DNA of 39,005 nt from Candidatus Acidiferrales bacterium (GCA_030037335.1 JASHRN010000042.1:1-39005), one strand, 5' to 3'; counted from the stretch's first letter, positions 8,770 through 18,665 are shown. Program-made: numbers and translations. The notes: a model not told the origin generated them from the letters alone.

Positions 8770-10467
8770 ATGTATTTTCTTGGGCTATCGGCACTGGGCC
8801 ACGACACAGCCGCCGCTCTTTTGACGGAAAATGGCTTTGTGGCTGCCATCGAGGAATCAAAGCTTACCCGTTCGCGCTCGACCACAGGAATTCCTCGGCT
8901 GGCAACGGATTTTTGCCTCCGCCGAGCCGGGATCAGTTGGCGTGATGTAACTGCGGTCGCTGTGGCCAGTCGACCGAGACGATCATGGATGCGCCGGACG
9001 GCTTTCCGCACTCGTTCTCTTGCCACAGCTCCCATTTCCAGTGCTTATTACCTGAGCAAGGCCACCGGAGAACTTGCCGTCGACCTGAATAATTTACGGA
9101 TCATGCGGTCCTTATCCGAACATGCTTCTCTGCTAACCTTCGACCATCATCTCTGCCATGCAGCGAGTGCTTTCTATGCTTCAGGTTTCGATCGTTCATT
9201 GATACTCACATTTGACGAGCAAGGCGACGGCCTCGCCGGCGAGGTAACGCTGGGCGAGGCAGGCGATATCCGCGTCGTGCGCGAAACTCCGTTCCCGCAT
9301 TCCCTGGCATGGATCTATTCTCAAATCACAGAGCTATTGGGCTACCGTCCGCATGAGCAAGAACATAAGACTCAGTGGCTGAGCCTGACCTCAGAACCTA
9401 AATATCTGGATATCTTTCTCAGCATGATGCGCAGCTCGGGCGGAGTATATCCGAAACTGGACTCGCGATATTTCACCCGAGGATTTGCTGGCCGCCTTGC
9501 ATTTTCGAAGCACTTCTATGCGCGCCTAGGGATCTCGCAATCGACGGCCCAACTCAGTGATGAAGTTCGCGCGAATCTGGCGAGCAGCATTCAAAAAGCT
9601 TGTGAAATCGTTGTGACCGAAATCGCCCAATCTCTTCGCAAAAAATATGACATCGAGAACCTTTGCCTGGCGGGCGGGCTTTTTTTGAATACGCTCTTAG
9701 TTTCGGAAATCGAGAAAAGTGCCGGTTTCTCGAACGTATTTGTCCAACCCGCCTCTGGAAACGAAGGTGCCGCTCTTGGCGCTGCCTGGCTGGCAAGGCA
9801 AAAGATCAAGCCATCTTTGTCACGCTGCGCGCTCGAAAGCCTTTATCTGGGATCCGAATACACGAGCGAAGAAATCAAAAACGTTCTCGACAATTGCAAG
9901 GCCTCGTATCGATGGACGCCGTCCGGCCAGCACGCAATCGAGGAAACAGTCAAGCTTCTCAATAGCGGAAGAATTGTTGGCTGGTTTCAGGGTGCAGCCG
10001 AGTTCGGGCCTCGAGCATTGGGGAATCGCAGTCTGATCGCATCTCCATGGGCGCCATACGTCAAGGAAAACCTGAATGACTTTATTAAGCATCGTGAAGC
10101 TTTCCGTCCTTTCGCGCTCTCCGTTCCGGAGGAAGACGCTTCCACGTACTTCGAAACGCCAACAGCCGCCGCGCAATTCATGGCTACTCTGGGAACGCTG
10201 CGGCCGCAGCATCGTCAACTGCTGGGGATGCATGCAGTCTCGCAAGACAGAGTCCGCTTGCATGTCGTGAAGCGGCAGGCAAATCCATTTTTCTGGTCGC
10301 TGCTCAAAGTATTTGGTTCCCAGGCGCCGGCTCCTATTTTGCTGAACGCCTCGTTCAACTTATTCGGAGAACCGCTGGTCGTCTCGCCAAGGGATGCAGT
10401 GCGCAGCTATTTCTGCTCTGGCGTGGATGCGCTTGTCATTGGCAGTTTCTTGCTCGCAAAGACGTGA
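8770..10467 (+). CDS. O-carbamoyltransferase, NodU/CmcH family (copy 2, divergent)
   Basis: This 565-residue protein is a second NodU/CmcH member. It opens MYFLGLSALGHDTAAALL, with the metal-binding HHLCH at residues 126-130, LCLAGGLFLNT, and the YrdC-like signature GWFQGAAEFGPRALGNR at 404-420. Unlike copy 1, the segment normally reading KVMGLAxYG is EHKTQWLSLTSEP (198-210). The N-terminal domain is therefore altered while the carbamoyl-adenylate-forming C-terminal signature is kept. It is predicted to carbamoylate a different acceptor from copy 1, or to have changed activity. It lies 12 bases after the flavoprotein and ends five bases from the stop of the convergent S9 peptidase. Confidence 0.88.
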   Translation: MYFLGLSALGHDTAAALLTENGFVAAIEESKLTRSRSTTGIPRLATDFCLRRAGISWRDVTAVAVASRPRRSWMRRTAFRTRSLATAPISSAYYLSKATGELAVDLNNLRIMRSLSEHASLLTFDHHLCHAASAFYASGFDRSLILTFDEQGDGLAGEVTLGEAGDIRVVRETPFPHSLAWIYSQITELLGYRPHEQEHKTQWLSLTSEPKYLDIFLSMMRSSGGVYPKLDSRYFTRGFAGRLAFSKHFYARLGISQSTAQLSDEVRANLASSIQKACEIVVTEIAQSLRKKYDIENLCLAGGLFLNTLLVSEIEKSAGFSNVFVQPASGNEGAALGAAWLARQKIKPSLSRCALESLYLGSEYTSEEIKNVLDNCKASYRWTPSGQHAIEETVKLLNSGRIVGWFQGAAEFGPRALGNRSLIASPWAPYVKENLNDFIKHREAFRPFALSVPEEDASTYFETPTAAAQFMATLGTLRPQHRQLLGMHAVSQDRVRLHVVKRQANPFFWSLLKVFGSQAPAPILLNASFNLFGEPLVVSPRDAVRSYFCSGVDALVIGSFLLAKT

Positions 10468-10472
10468 GCCAT

Positions 10473-12599
10473 CTACGGCCGCCCGTAATGGTCGAGCCAT
10501 TTCAATTCTTCGCGAACTTTAATCTTTCCATGCCACGGATTGTTCGCCAGCGAATGTCCTTCTCCTGGAAAGATGAGAAGCGCGCATGGCACTCCCATGG
10601 TGTGGAGCGCCCGCTCGAGCAGATAATCTTCGCCTACGTATACGCGGATGTCGCTTCCGCCGGCGACCATATGAGTCGGCGTGCGCACTTTCCCAATCTG
10701 CCAGATCGCTGCCTCGGCGTTGTAATTTTGTTCTGTTTTCCAGGGAAGGCCGCCCAGAAAATAAGCGTCGTCCCACGTTGTGTCGTCGTTGCCCCAGTTC
10801 ACCACATGTTCCACAGCTCCCGCGCCGGTGACCGCTGCCTTGAATCGCGTGGTTTGCGTGATCAGCCAGTTGGTCATATAGCCGCCATAACTGTATCCGC
10901 CAATCGTCAAATGATTTGGATCAGCAACGCCGCTCTTCACCAGCGCGTCGACGCCTTCCAGAATGTCTTTTCCAGGCCTCGATACAATGTGCGGAATAAT
11001 TCCAAGGGCAAACGCGTCTCCGTACCCCACCGATCCTCGATAATTCGGTTCAAATACAAGCCATCCATCCGTTGCGGCCAAATCAGCCCATTGATGCCAG
11101 TCGGCTTCGAAATGGTTTCCGTCAGCATCTTCCGGACCGCCATGAATGAAAGTGAACATCGGGAGATTTTTCTGCTCAAACTTTCCGGGAGGATAAATCA
11201 GCATGCCCTCGACCGTCGTTCCATCATCTGCCGTCCACCGAAACGGTTTCCCTTGCGGCAGCTCATCCTGAGCCAAAGATTGATTAAACGATGTAATCGG
11301 CCGGGCATCTGCGATCTCTGACGGACTGTTGGCAAAATAAACTTCCGCGGGCGATTGCAGCGAAGAATATACGAACGCAATCGCGGAGCCGTGGCTCGCG
11401 GCGGAGAATGACTCGTATGTGCCGGAGCGCCCGGCCTGTCTTGTGAATTCCGCGGAAGGCGCGCTTTCTGTGTATGGTTGCACTTCCGTACCGAGCCTGC
11501 CGCCGGCGAGCAATCCGCCATCAGCCAGCGCCGCGAAGCCGCCAATCGAACCCGAAAACTTGCTGGTCCAGCGCTCGCATCCACGCTTTTCCGATGCAGC
11601 GCCACAACTCTCGTTGCCGTTTTCTCTGGCGCTGGCCCAATAGACGCGCTCCTGCGCGTCCTTATAAGCGCCGTCTACCGAGCCATTCTCAAACGAAAAG
11701 AAAACGTGACTGCTGTCTGCTGACCATTCAATTCGATCGAAGAACGCCTGTGGATTGTGCAACAACGGAACTGGCTCTGCCGTACTTGAGCCGCTGTTTA
11801 GGGATGCGTTCAGTGGGACCACGTAAATGCCGTCATCATCGAGCGACTCTTCTCGTTGCGAGCGTGATTCAGTGTCGTAAGCGAGGAACTTCCCATCCGG
11901 CGAGCTCGCCAGTTGCTGAATGCGGTATTCAATCGAGCAGAGTTTCCGAGTAGCCGGTTTTTTCGGCGCGCCTTCAGTTACATCGGCGCTTCCCTGTGCA
12001 GACGGGGAAAAGTCGGTCACTGAAATCACATCACCGCGCTCTGCTTCCCGGTACTGAATCGTATCTTTCCACTCCTCTTCGTATTTCTTCTCTTGTTCTT
12101 CGCTCCACTGCTCCTTGGTCGCAAAGAAAATCTGCTTCGAATCCGCAGACCACGCAAAAGCATGCACGTTTTCCGTCGCTTCTGTGACCGGGAAAGCTTC
12201 GCCACCATCCGGCGAGATCACATACACCTGCGTTTTCTCCGCTGCGCGAGAATCGCTCCCAGAAACATCGCCGCTTCGATGGGAAAGAAAGGCGATCCAC
12301 TTCCCGTCGGGTGACCACTGCGGATTGTTGTCGTCGCCAGAGGTCGTCAAAGGAATCAGCGAGGAATTGCCTGCGTGATAAAGCCAAAGATCTTCTCGAA
12401 ACCGGTTCGCTTTCCAGTCCGCGCGTTCCACTTGGATGACCACTTCGTTCCCATCCGGGGAGATGGCCAAGTCAGGAAATGCGACCGAATTTAAAAACGC
12501 ATCCAACGTGAGCGCAGGCTTCTTTTGCGCGGAGCTCGTTGTCGACGCAGAAAAAATGGCGCACGTCCCTAAAATAAGTACTACCCAGTTACGAAACAT
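10473..12599 (-). CDS. S9 family serine peptidase (acylaminoacyl-peptidase/DPP type), exported
   Basis: The start is the ATG at 12599 because GGAGGAGG lies directly upstream; the frame is open 29 codons further but without a comparable site. The 708-residue product begins with a signal peptide (MFRNWVVLILGTCAIFSAST). A WD-like beta-propeller with repeats such as SPDGNEVV, SPDGKWIAF and SADSKQIFF fills about residues 30-430. The C-terminal alpha/beta hydrolase has nucleophile Ser570 in GGYSYGGYM, Asp650 in GGSDIRV, and His682 in GEGHSL. The triad is complete. Family members cleave short peptides, often after proline or from acylated N termini, in the periplasm or outside. It is monocistronic by appearance and convergent with the carbamoyltransferase. 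Confidence 0.93.
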   Translation of the reverse strand: MFRNWVVLILGTCAIFSASTTSSAQKKPALTLDAFLNSVAFPDLAISPDGNEVVIQVERADWKANRFREDLWLYHAGNSSLIPLTTSGDDNNPQWSPDGKWIAFLSHRSGDVSGSDSRAAEKTQVYVISPDGGEAFPVTEATENVHAFAWSADSKQIFFATKEQWSEEQEKKYEEEWKDTIQYREAERGDVISVTDFSPSAQGSADVTEGAPKKPATRKLCSIEYRIQQLASSPDGKFLAYDTESRSQREESLDDDGIYVVPLNASLNSGSSTAEPVPLLHNPQAFFDRIEWSADSSHVFFSFENGSVDGAYKDAQERVYWASARENGNESCGAASEKRGCERWTSKFSGSIGGFAALADGGLLAGGRLGTEVQPYTESAPSAEFTRQAGRSGTYESFSAASHGSAIAFVYSSLQSPAEVYFANSPSEIADARPITSFNQSLAQDELPQGKPFRWTADDGTTVEGMLIYPPGKFEQKNLPMFTFIHGGPEDADGNHFEADWHQWADLAATDGWLVFEPNYRGSVGYGDAFALGIIPHIVSRPGKDILEGVDALVKSGVADPNHLTIGGYSYGGYMTNWLITQTTRFKAAVTGAGAVEHVVNWGNDDTTWDDAYFLGGLPWKTEQNYNAEAAIWQIGKVRTPTHMVAGGSDIRVYVGEDYLLERALHTMGVPCALLIFPGEGHSLANNPWHGKIKVREELKWLDHYGRP

Positions 12600-12619
12600 G
12601 CCTCCTCCAAAAAATGCGA

Positions 12620-12649
12620 GATATACAATTATCGAAACGCGCTGGTCAA
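12620..12649 (-). promoter_or_regulatory. Candidate promoter for the S9 peptidase gene
   Basis: Read on the minus strand, TTGACC (12649-12644) and TATATC (12625-12620) are 18 bases apart, just ahead of the GGAGGAGG ribosome site. The predicted start point near 12613 gives a very short leader. Confidence 0.42.
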
Positions 12650-12704
12650 GCGCACACGCCGTGCCAGTTTTTTTGGCAAATCTCATGATCGCGAATGGAA
12701 TGCT

Positions 12705-13532
12705 CTACGAAATGCGACGGACTTGCGTAGGCTCCATGAATCTCCATTTGTCAGAAATGCCGCCGTCGAGAGCGCGAATCGAGAGGTGCCAGCTAATTCC
12801 GGCATCTTCATCCTCATTAGAAAAACGGGCCACCATCCGATCTTTCGCCATCTCGCCTTCAGGAAATTCGCGCAAATCCGCATCGTCGACGCGGTAGTCT
12901 GCCAGATGTTCGGCATCGAGGGGAACGCGGAAAAATATCCTTTCGTCCGAACTTTTGCTGCCGTGCGCTTCAGTCAATGTTTGAGAGCGCGATATTGCCA
13001 GCTCAAGGACCTTATCGCGATAACGTAGCTCGAGGCATCGTCCGCCTCGCTCGGCTGAATTTCCATTTGGTCCGAGGCAAAGCTCCCAAAGCCGAGTGGC
13101 TGTCGCATGATCCGAACCATAAATCTCCAGAGTGCGACTCTGCCAGCCGCTTGATTTTGCCAGGGGCAAAAGCTCGGTCACCGTTATGGTTGTATGCCGC
13201 CGCCACACATCCAGCTTCACCGAACCCAGTAAAGCTGCGTTTTCCCGGATGTCACATACCTGCTTGTCCGTCATCTCCAGCGAACGGCGCCAAAACCGCT
13301 CACTGAAGCTCAGGTTGAAGATACACACCTCCTCTAATTGTGATGGCATTAATTCGCCGATCTTTCGGCGCAAGAATGGCGCCTCCATGGATTCCAGAGA
13401 CTCCAGCTTTTGATAAAGAGTATGAATGGCCCGTGAATGCCCTCGAAGCGTGCGTTGCCACGAAACGGCGAAAACATAAAACACGAAAGAAACGATCAGG
13501 CAGATCGCCAAAGCCGTCCAAAGAATATTCAT
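12705..13532 (-). CDS. Unknown membrane-anchored protein
   Basis: I do not recognise a family. The ATG at 13532 gives 275 residues starting MNILWTALAICLIVSFVFYVFAV, a single N-terminal membrane helix. A short basic, possibly coiled-coil segment with HTLYQKLESLESMEAP follows, then about 200 soluble residues rich in charged residues and Trp. A TTG nine codons upstream (13559) is an alternative start. No catalytic motif, cysteine pair or repeat is evident. It lies between the S9 peptidase and the sugar-nucleotide genes and has its own spacing on both sides (about 105 and 190 bases), so context gives little help. A signal-anchored cytosolic or periplasmic domain is the safest description. Confidence 0.7.
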   Translation of the reverse strand: MNILWTALAICLIVSFVFYVFAVSWQRTLRGHSRAIHTLYQKLESLESMEAPFLRRKIGELMPSQLEEVCIFNLSFSERFWRRSLEMTDKQVCDIRENAALLGSVKLDVWRRHTTITVTELLPLAKSSGWQSRTLEIYGSDHATATRLWELCLGPNGNSAERGGRCLELRYRDKVLELAISRSQTLTEAHGSKSSDERIFFRVPLDAEHLADYRVDDADLREFPEGEMAKDRMVARFSNEDEDAGISWHLSIRALDGGISDKWRFMEPTQVRRIS

Positions 13533-13605
13533 CAGAGTTCGCGCATCTGCTCCAGTCAAACGCCTTGGGATTTGCGGAATTCTACTACATCGCCGGTTCG
13601 TCAGA

Positions 13606-13611
13606 TATAAT
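13606..13611 (+). promoter_or_regulatory. Candidate -10 element for ugd
   Basis: A perfect TATAAT sits 115 bases before the ugd start in an AT-rich patch, between the start of the divergent unknown gene and ugd. No convincing -35 element is visible at 16-18 bases upstream, so it may rely on an activator or be fortuitous. Confidence 0.33.
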
Positions 13612-13725
13612 CAGTACACAATTTCACCTATTGTTTGGGGTTATGTTTGTAGGAGAATGGTTGATGTTTGTCGGCTCTACGAAGTTAATAAATAGACTGT
13701 GGGAAGGTAGATAAAGGAGCAGTTC

Positions 13726-15108
13726 GTGCGAATCTCTGTAATCGGTGCTGGATATGTCGGCTTGGTGACAGGTGCGTGTTTGGCGGAACTCGGCCACGTC
13801 GTTCATTGCACCGATAATGACTCGGCAAAAATCGCTGTGCTTGAAAGCGGAAAGCTTCCGATCTATGAGCCCGGCCTTGACGAGATTGTTGCAAAAAACC
13901 GCCGCAGTGGACGCCTCTCCTTTTCCGCTGATCCCGCAACCGCTGTCGCTCAGGGCGACGTCATTTTCATTTGCGTCGGAACTCCGCCTCTTCCCAATGG
14001 TGATGCTGATCTGAGCTCGATTGACCGCGTAGCGCAAATGATCGCCGCGGAGGCGAAATCCGACAAGCTCGTTGTGGAGAAAAGTACCGTTCCAGCACAG
14101 ACTGGCCAGCAGTTGAAGCGCGTTCTCGAAATTTATGGGCGCGGCCGTGGTATACGATTCCACGTCGCCTCCAATCCGGAATTCTTGCGCGAAGGCACCG
14201 CCGTCGGCGATTTTCTGCATCCCGACCGCATCGTGGTTGGTGTGGATGACGAAACAGCGGAAAAACAGTTGCGCGAGATTTACCGGCCTTTGCTGGACCA
14301 GAATTTCGCGTGCCCTTTGCACAATGGCTCATGTCCGCATAGCAACCAGCCAACTTGGTTGGTCACCACAATAAACAGCGCAGAACTGATCAAACACGCT
14401 TCCAATTCGTTTCTCGCGATCAAGATTTCCTACGCCAATATGGTCTCGGATTTAGCCGAAATGTTGGGAGCGGACATTGAGCAAGTGATGCATGGCGTCG
14501 GCTTGGATCCAAGAATTGGCCCTCACTTTTTCAAGCCGGGCCTTGGTTTCGGCGGCTTCTGCTTGCCGAAGGATCTGCAGGCTTTCGTCCGGCTTGCGGA
14601 GCGCCATGGCGTGGATTTCTCCATGTTGCGCGAGGCGGAGCGGATCAACCATCAGCGCATTGAGAGTTTCGTCGAGAAGCTCCGCCATTCTCTCTGGGTG
14701 CTCAAAGGCAAAAAGATCGGTCTCCTCGGATTAGCCTTTAAGGCGAATACAGATGATATTCGCTTTGCTCCTTCCATTGAATTGATCAAGAGGCTCCACA
14801 ACGAAGGAGTTCGCGTAAGCGCTTTCGACCCCCAGGCAAGTGAAAAAATCTCAGGGCAGTTTCCTGACCTCAATTGCACTGCGGATGCGTACGAATCTGC
14901 CAACGGCGCTGACGCCCTGCTGATCGTCACGGAATGGCCCGAATTTCGCGATCTCGATTGGAAGCGCATCCACCAGATCATGGCGCGTCCATTAGTGCTC
15001 GATGGCAGGAATTTGCTTTCCGCAGAAGAGATGAGAGCCTTGGGATTCGAATATCAGTCGGTGGGAAGACCAAGAGTGGCGCAGGCTATGCCGACCACTT
15101 CAGCCTGA
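13726..15108 (+). CDS. ugd: UDP-glucose 6-dehydrogenase
   Basis: The GTG at 13726 follows AAAGGAG with good spacing and gives 460 residues. [24 protein letters not shown] is the N-terminal NAD-binding fold, and [15 protein letters not shown] and STVPAQTG are family-typical. The catalytic cysteine is Cys279 in [10 protein letters not shown], and the C-terminal domain carries [17 protein letters not shown]. The enzyme oxidises UDP-glucose twice with NAD to UDP-glucuronate in the cytoplasm. The convergent neighbour is a UDP-glucuronate decarboxylase that uses this product, and the stop ends overlap by nine bases. The glucuronate can feed both polysaccharide synthesis and UDP-xylose formation. 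Confidence 0.96.
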   Translation: MRISVIGAGYVGLVTGACLAELGHVVHCTDNDSAKIAVLESGKLPIYEPGLDEIVAKNRRSGRLSFSADPATAVAQGDVIFICVGTPPLPNGDADLSSIDRVAQMIAAEAKSDKLVVEKSTVPAQTGQQLKRVLEIYGRGRGIRFHVASNPEFLREGTAVGDFLHPDRIVVGVDDETAEKQLREIYRPLLDQNFACPLHNGSCPHSNQPTWLVTTINSAELIKHASNSFLAIKISYANMVSDLAEMLGADIEQVMHGVGLDPRIGPHFFKPGLGFGGFCLPKDLQAFVRLAERHGVDFSMLREAERINHQRIESFVEKLRHSLWVLKGKKIGLLGLAFKANTDDIRFAPSIELIKRLHNEGVRVSAFDPQASEKISGQFPDLNCTADAYESANGADALLIVTEWPEFRDLDWKRIHQIMARPLVLDGRNLLSAEEMRALGFEYQSVGRPRVAQAMPTTSA

Positions 15109-16053
15109 GCCGGCTGATTTCTCCGCTAACTTCTTCTCAAAGTAGTCCAACGTGAGCTGAAGCCCTTCCTCGAGCGGTACCTTCGGCTCCCAATTCAGCA
15201 GCTTCTTCGCCTTGGTGATATCGGGTTGCCGCCTCTTGGGGTCATCTTGAGGGAGCGGCCGGTGTACGATTTCCACGCGGTCTCCTGTGATTGCACGAAT
15301 GCGCTTCGCGAATTCCATGACCGTGATCTCGTGAGGATTGCCAATATTGACAGGCAGGTGCTCGTTTGAATCGAGAAGCCTCAAAATGCCCTCAATCAGA
15401 TCCGAAACATAACAAAAGCTGCGTGTCTGCTTGCCGTCTCCATAGACCGTGATGGGCTGTCCGGAAAGAGCTTGATACAGAAAATTCGGCAGCGCTCTTC
15501 CGTCGTTCAGCCGCATCCGTGGCCCGTAGGTATTGAAAATGCGAACGATCCTTGTGTCCACGCCGTATTTCCGCTGATACCCCATAGTCACCGCTTCCGA
15601 GAACCGTTTTGCCTCGTCGTAAACGCTGCGTGGGCCGACCGAATTTACGTGACCCCAATACGATTCAGGCTGCGGGCTTACTTCAGGATCGCCGTAACAT
15701 TCTGAAGTAGACGCCATGAGAAAACGCGCGCGATTCTTCCGCGCGAGTTCGAGAGCATGAAACGTTCCGAGCGATCCTACTTTCAGGGTCTCGATCGGGA
15801 ACTTCAGATAATCGTCAGGGCTTGCCGGTGAGGCGAAGTGCAACACAGCATCAACAGCATGCTCAAAAGTGAGTGATTCCGAGACATCCTGCTGTACAAA
15901 TTGGAATTTTGTGTTTTTCTCCAGATGCTGGATGTTTTCAATAGCTCCTGTGAGCAGATTGTCCACGCAAACAATGTCCCATCCTTGTGAGATCATTGCA
16001 TCGCAAAGATGAGATCCAAGAAACCCCGCCCCGCCTGTGATGACGGCTCTCAT
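15100..16053 (-). CDS. uxs: UDP-glucuronate decarboxylase (UDP-xylose synthase)
   Basis: The ATG at 16053 overlaps the TGA of the upstream GT39 gene as ATGA, implying coupled translation; an ATG three codons earlier is possible. The 317-residue extended SDR has GGAGFLG at 7-13, [10 protein letters not shown] around 115-123 with the UXS-type glutamate, and Tyr145/Lys149 in [18 protein letters not shown] and [17 protein letters not shown] are further signatures of UXS. It decarboxylates UDP-glucuronate to UDP-xylose through a bound 4-keto intermediate. Its substrate is made by the convergent ugd product, so the two genes form a two-step pathway on opposite strands. It shares an operon with a lipid-linked-sugar glycosyltransferase. 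Confidence 0.95.
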   Translation of the reverse strand: MRAVITGGAGFLGSHLCDAMISQGWDIVCVDNLLTGAIENIQHLEKNTKFQFVQQDVSESLTFEHAVDAVLHFASPASPDDYLKFPIETLKVGSLGTFHALELARKNRARFLMASTSECYGDPEVSPQPESYWGHVNSVGPRSVYDEAKRFSEAVTMGYQRKYGVDTRIVRIFNTYGPRMRLNDGRALPNFLYQALSGQPITVYGDGKQTRSFCYVSDLIEGILRLLDSNEHLPVNIGNPHEITVMEFAKRIRAITGDRVEIVHRPLPQDDPKRRQPDITKAKKLLNWEPKVPLEEGLQLTLDYFEKKLAEKSAGSG

Positions 16054-17957
16054 TGCTTCCATTTCTCCGAAGGCGCCCTTTTAGATGTGCCACGAGCTGA
16101 TCTGTATTCGACAGGACTCACGAATTCGGTGCTACTCGCGTCAGCGCTCGTTCGCAGCTCTGCGAGAGTCGGCTCGCCGGGAAGCACTTGATGATTCACA
16201 TACACAGTTTTGTCGCCATATTGCGCAAACACAAACGTTTTCGCTGCCGGCATTCTTACCCGCACCGCATCCATTTCGCTTGCGGGTACAATCAGGAAGA
16301 CGCGCTCCGGCCCATTCCATAAGGGCCAAAACGTATGATCATTGAAAAAAATGTGTGGCGCGTCCGGATAATACGAGCCAAACTCCAGCCCATTGTAGCG
16401 CCCGTTGAAAATGAGAATCTGCTTCCTCGTGTAGAAACCTACCGTGGTTGCCGCGTCGTACTCGCCATAAAGCGCAATTTTATCTCCCGGACGGCAATAC
16501 TCGAGAATCTGCTTTGCCAGCGGCTCGGACGAAAGCCGCGGAGTAAAAACGCCCAGCGCCCAATTCGCGCACAGGAAAAAGGCGCCAAGCGTGCACGCCA
16601 TCGTAATATTCGCAGCAAGACCGTGCTTTCCCCTTCGTAAAATCCAGGCTCCAATAAATCCGACAAGCAGTATCACCAAAGCCGTGAACGCCTGGTGGCG
16701 CAAATCAGCAAACGATTGCGACGTCAGATCCATGAAGTCCGACATGGCCACTCGGTAGAAGTTTGTCGGATGACTTTGCATCAGAGAAGAAATGTCACTT
16801 GTAGATGCGATCCCTCGTGAAACCCACAGCATCGCTGCGAGAATCGCTGCGATCACCGCTCCAACCGACGCCAGCGCGCCTTGCATCCGAGGCAGCCATC
16901 GCGAAGCGCGCGCTCCCGCTCGTTCCAATCCGATTCCGAGAAGTATCGCGATGGCCGGCCAAGCGCTGAAGCTGTAATATTCCATCCGGCTCTTCGTCCA
17001 CGAGAAGAATAGAAAAATGAACAGCGCCCACACCGTCAGCAGCACCAGAGCCTGGCCGCGCTCGTCCAACTGTTCCCGCCCCCGCGAAATTCGCGGGATT
17101 TCACGAATCCCTGACGGAAGAAACGCGATCCAGGGAAAGAACCATACGATATTCTCCGCGAGCCACAGCCACAAAGGCACGGCTTCATAGTCCGTCGGAT
17201 ACCGCCATCCGAGTGCACGAAAAATCTGTTCATTGATGAAATAGAACCAGAAAAAGCCTCCGAAAATTCCTCTGCCGCTGAAAATTGCGGCGATATGCCA
17301 CGGCAGCGCAATCACCAGGAACACAATCGCGCTGGAGATCAGCGGCAACCGCCGCCATTTCTTCAAACCGCCTGTCGCCAGCAGAAAACAGAAAATAATT
17401 CCGACCGGGAACACGAACCCGATGAGCGACCGCGTCAAAACGGCCAGCGCGATGAGCGCAGCAGCTCCCCAGTAGCCCTTCTTCGGTGAAATTGTTCCCT
17501 GCCAGGCGCGAAGGAATAGGTAGAACGTAGCCGTGAAGAATAAAGCATAAATCGCTTCAGGAATCATGATGCGCGTGAATAGAAAAACTCCGGGCGACGC
17601 GCACATCACCAGCCCGGAATAAAATCCTGCGCGCTCGCCAAACCATCGCCGAGCAAAGAAATAGACCATCAACACCAAAGCGACAACTGCCAGCGCAAGA
17701 GGCAAGCGCGTCGCAAAGGTAGTAGCGCCGAATACGGCATAGCTCGCCGCCACCATCCAGAACTGCATCGGTGGCTTTTCAAGGTAGCGTATCCCATCAA
17801 TGTGTAAGATCACCCAGTTATGCGTCTGCAGCATCTCCCGCGCGGCTTCGGCGTGCCCGGCATCCGAGCTGTCGAGCAGCGGCGGCCAGCCAGCTGTGCC
17901 GACGTAAATGCCCAAAGACAGAACCAGCAGAATGAAAATGGAGATTCGGCGACTCAT
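16050..17957 (-). CDS. GT39/ArnT-like membrane glycosyltransferase
   Basis: This 635-residue integral membrane protein has about eleven or twelve hydrophobic helices followed by a soluble C-terminal domain from roughly residue 460. The N-terminal loop carries [17 protein letters not shown] with Asp32, and YLEKPP at 59-64. Both match ArnT/PMT-family enzymes (Pfam PMT_2), which use polyprenyl-phosphate sugars to glycosylate lipid A, proteins or glycans on the periplasmic side. The usual DE at the first catalytic loop reads DA here, so acceptor chemistry may differ. Coupling to uxs by a 4-base overlap suggests that a xylose-derived or related lipid-linked sugar is involved, but this is inference. 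Confidence 0.85.
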   Translation of the reverse strand: MSRRISIFILLVLSLGIYVGTAGWPPLLDSSDAGHAEAAREMLQTHNWVILHIDGIRYLEKPPMQFWMVAASYAVFGATTFATRLPLALAVVALVLMVYFFARRWFGERAGFYSGLVMCASPGVFLFTRIMIPEAIYALFFTATFYLFLRAWQGTISPKKGYWGAAALIALAVLTRSLIGFVFPVGIIFCFLLATGGLKKWRRLPLISSAIVFLVIALPWHIAAIFSGRGIFGGFFWFYFINEQIFRALGWRYPTDYEAVPLWLWLAENIVWFFPWIAFLPSGIREIPRISRGREQLDERGQALVLLTVWALFIFLFFSWTKSRMEYYSFSAWPAIAILLGIGLERAGARASRWLPRMQGALASVGAVIAAILAAMLWVSRGIASTSDISSLMQSHPTNFYRVAMSDFMDLTSQSFADLRHQAFTALVILLVGFIGAWILRRGKHGLAANITMACTLGAFFLCANWALGVFTPRLSSEPLAKQILEYCRPGDKIALYGEYDAATTVGFYTRKQILIFNGRYNGLEFGSYYPDAPHIFFNDHTFWPLWNGPERVFLIVPASEMDAVRVRMPAAKTFVFAQYGDKTVYVNHQVLPGEPTLAELRTSADASSTEFVSPVEYRSARGTSKRAPSEKWKQ

Positions 17958-17969
17958 CCCAAGTACATG

Positions 17970-17975
17970 ATTATA
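17970..17975 (-). promoter_or_regulatory. Candidate -10 element for the GT39-uxs operon
   Basis: TATAAT reads on the minus strand at 17975-17970, only 12 bases before the ATG at 17957. If used, the transcript would have a leader of about six bases, and no clear ribosome site precedes the ATG. No convincing -35 box is seen. Confidence 0.3.
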
Positions 17976-18032
17976 TCGATTTGCCGTGGTTTGATGACAG
18001 CGGAGGGGAGATTCCGATCTTTGCGCCGGATC

Positions 18033-18512
18033 TCACTTTGCATTTTGAAAAGCTGTGGTGTGGTCATTGACGATTCGCCAGCCTTCCGGGAACTTCTTGA
18101 ATATCAGCGTAAACACGCCCCGCAGCGTGTCCTTCTGCCGGTCCAATCGGTACTCGCCCACGACGTAAGCTGAGTCCGGGCACAACAAATGAATCTCCAA
18201 ACCCGAAAACGTCAAATGGCCCATCGCTGCGCGATTCGGATAGGAATGCAGGTACCGCTGAAGCACCGCTTCCCACCCTTGGAAGATTCCTGAGCCGCCT
18301 ACAAATTCCGTATATTTTGAATGCCAGTAACCGTCCATAAACGCCCGAACATCACCTCGATTCCAATCGGAAACCTGCTTTTTGAGTAAGCTCGAGATTG
18401 CCTCGGTGTCCGACGTGGGATCAGCCGGTGCCGAGGATTGGCGAGCCGCAAAGCAGGTTGTTCCTGAAAAAAACACGCAAAACAGGATCACCAGGAGCCG
18501 TTGCTTCAACAT
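18033..18512 (-). CDS. Secreted NTF2-like (SnoaL/DUF4440-type) protein
   Basis: The ATG at 18512 is preceded by GGAGGACGGAA, a strong ribosome site. The 159-residue product has a signal peptide, MLKQRLLVILFCVFFSGTTCFA, and then a compact alpha+beta domain. That domain starts with a helix (AISSLLKKQVSDWNRGDVRAFMDGYW), followed by GWEAVLQRYLHSYP and strands ending in WRIVNDHTTAF. The pattern fits DUF4440/SnoaL-like members of the NTF2 fold, a cone that binds small molecules or acts as a polyketide-cyclase-like or ketosteroid-isomerase-like enzyme. No catalytic residue can be assigned. It has an AT-rich shared intergenic region with the divergent small gene. A periplasmic location is expected. 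Confidence 0.8.
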   Translation of the reverse strand: MLKQRLLVILFCVFFSGTTCFAARQSSAPADPTSDTEAISSLLKKQVSDWNRGDVRAFMDGYWHSKYTEFVGGSGIFQGWEAVLQRYLHSYPNRAAMGHLTFSGLEIHLLCPDSAYVVGEYRLDRQKDTLRGVFTLIFKKFPEGWRIVNDHTTAFQNAK

Positions 18513-18540
18513 TTCCGTCCTCCAAATCGCTAAGGATATT

Positions 18541-18560
18541 ATTTACAATAATTTACAACG
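18541..18560. repeat. Tandem 10-bp repeat in a divergent promoter region
   Basis: ATTTACAATA is followed immediately by ATTTACAACG, so the octamer ATTTACAA recurs exactly one helical turn apart. It lies in the 153-base gap between the divergent NTF2-like gene and the small membrane protein. The geometry is that of a possible operator bound by a dimer on one DNA face, but no regulator is identified. Confidence 0.35.
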
Positions 18561-18665
18561 AAGCAAACCGCCGGTACTCCGCCGCCCGGAGTCCTATTTT
18601 GGCAGTACCATCGCTCCATTGGAGCAGGACGCCGCCTTTGGCAGAATCTTCGCGAGAGAAGAACC

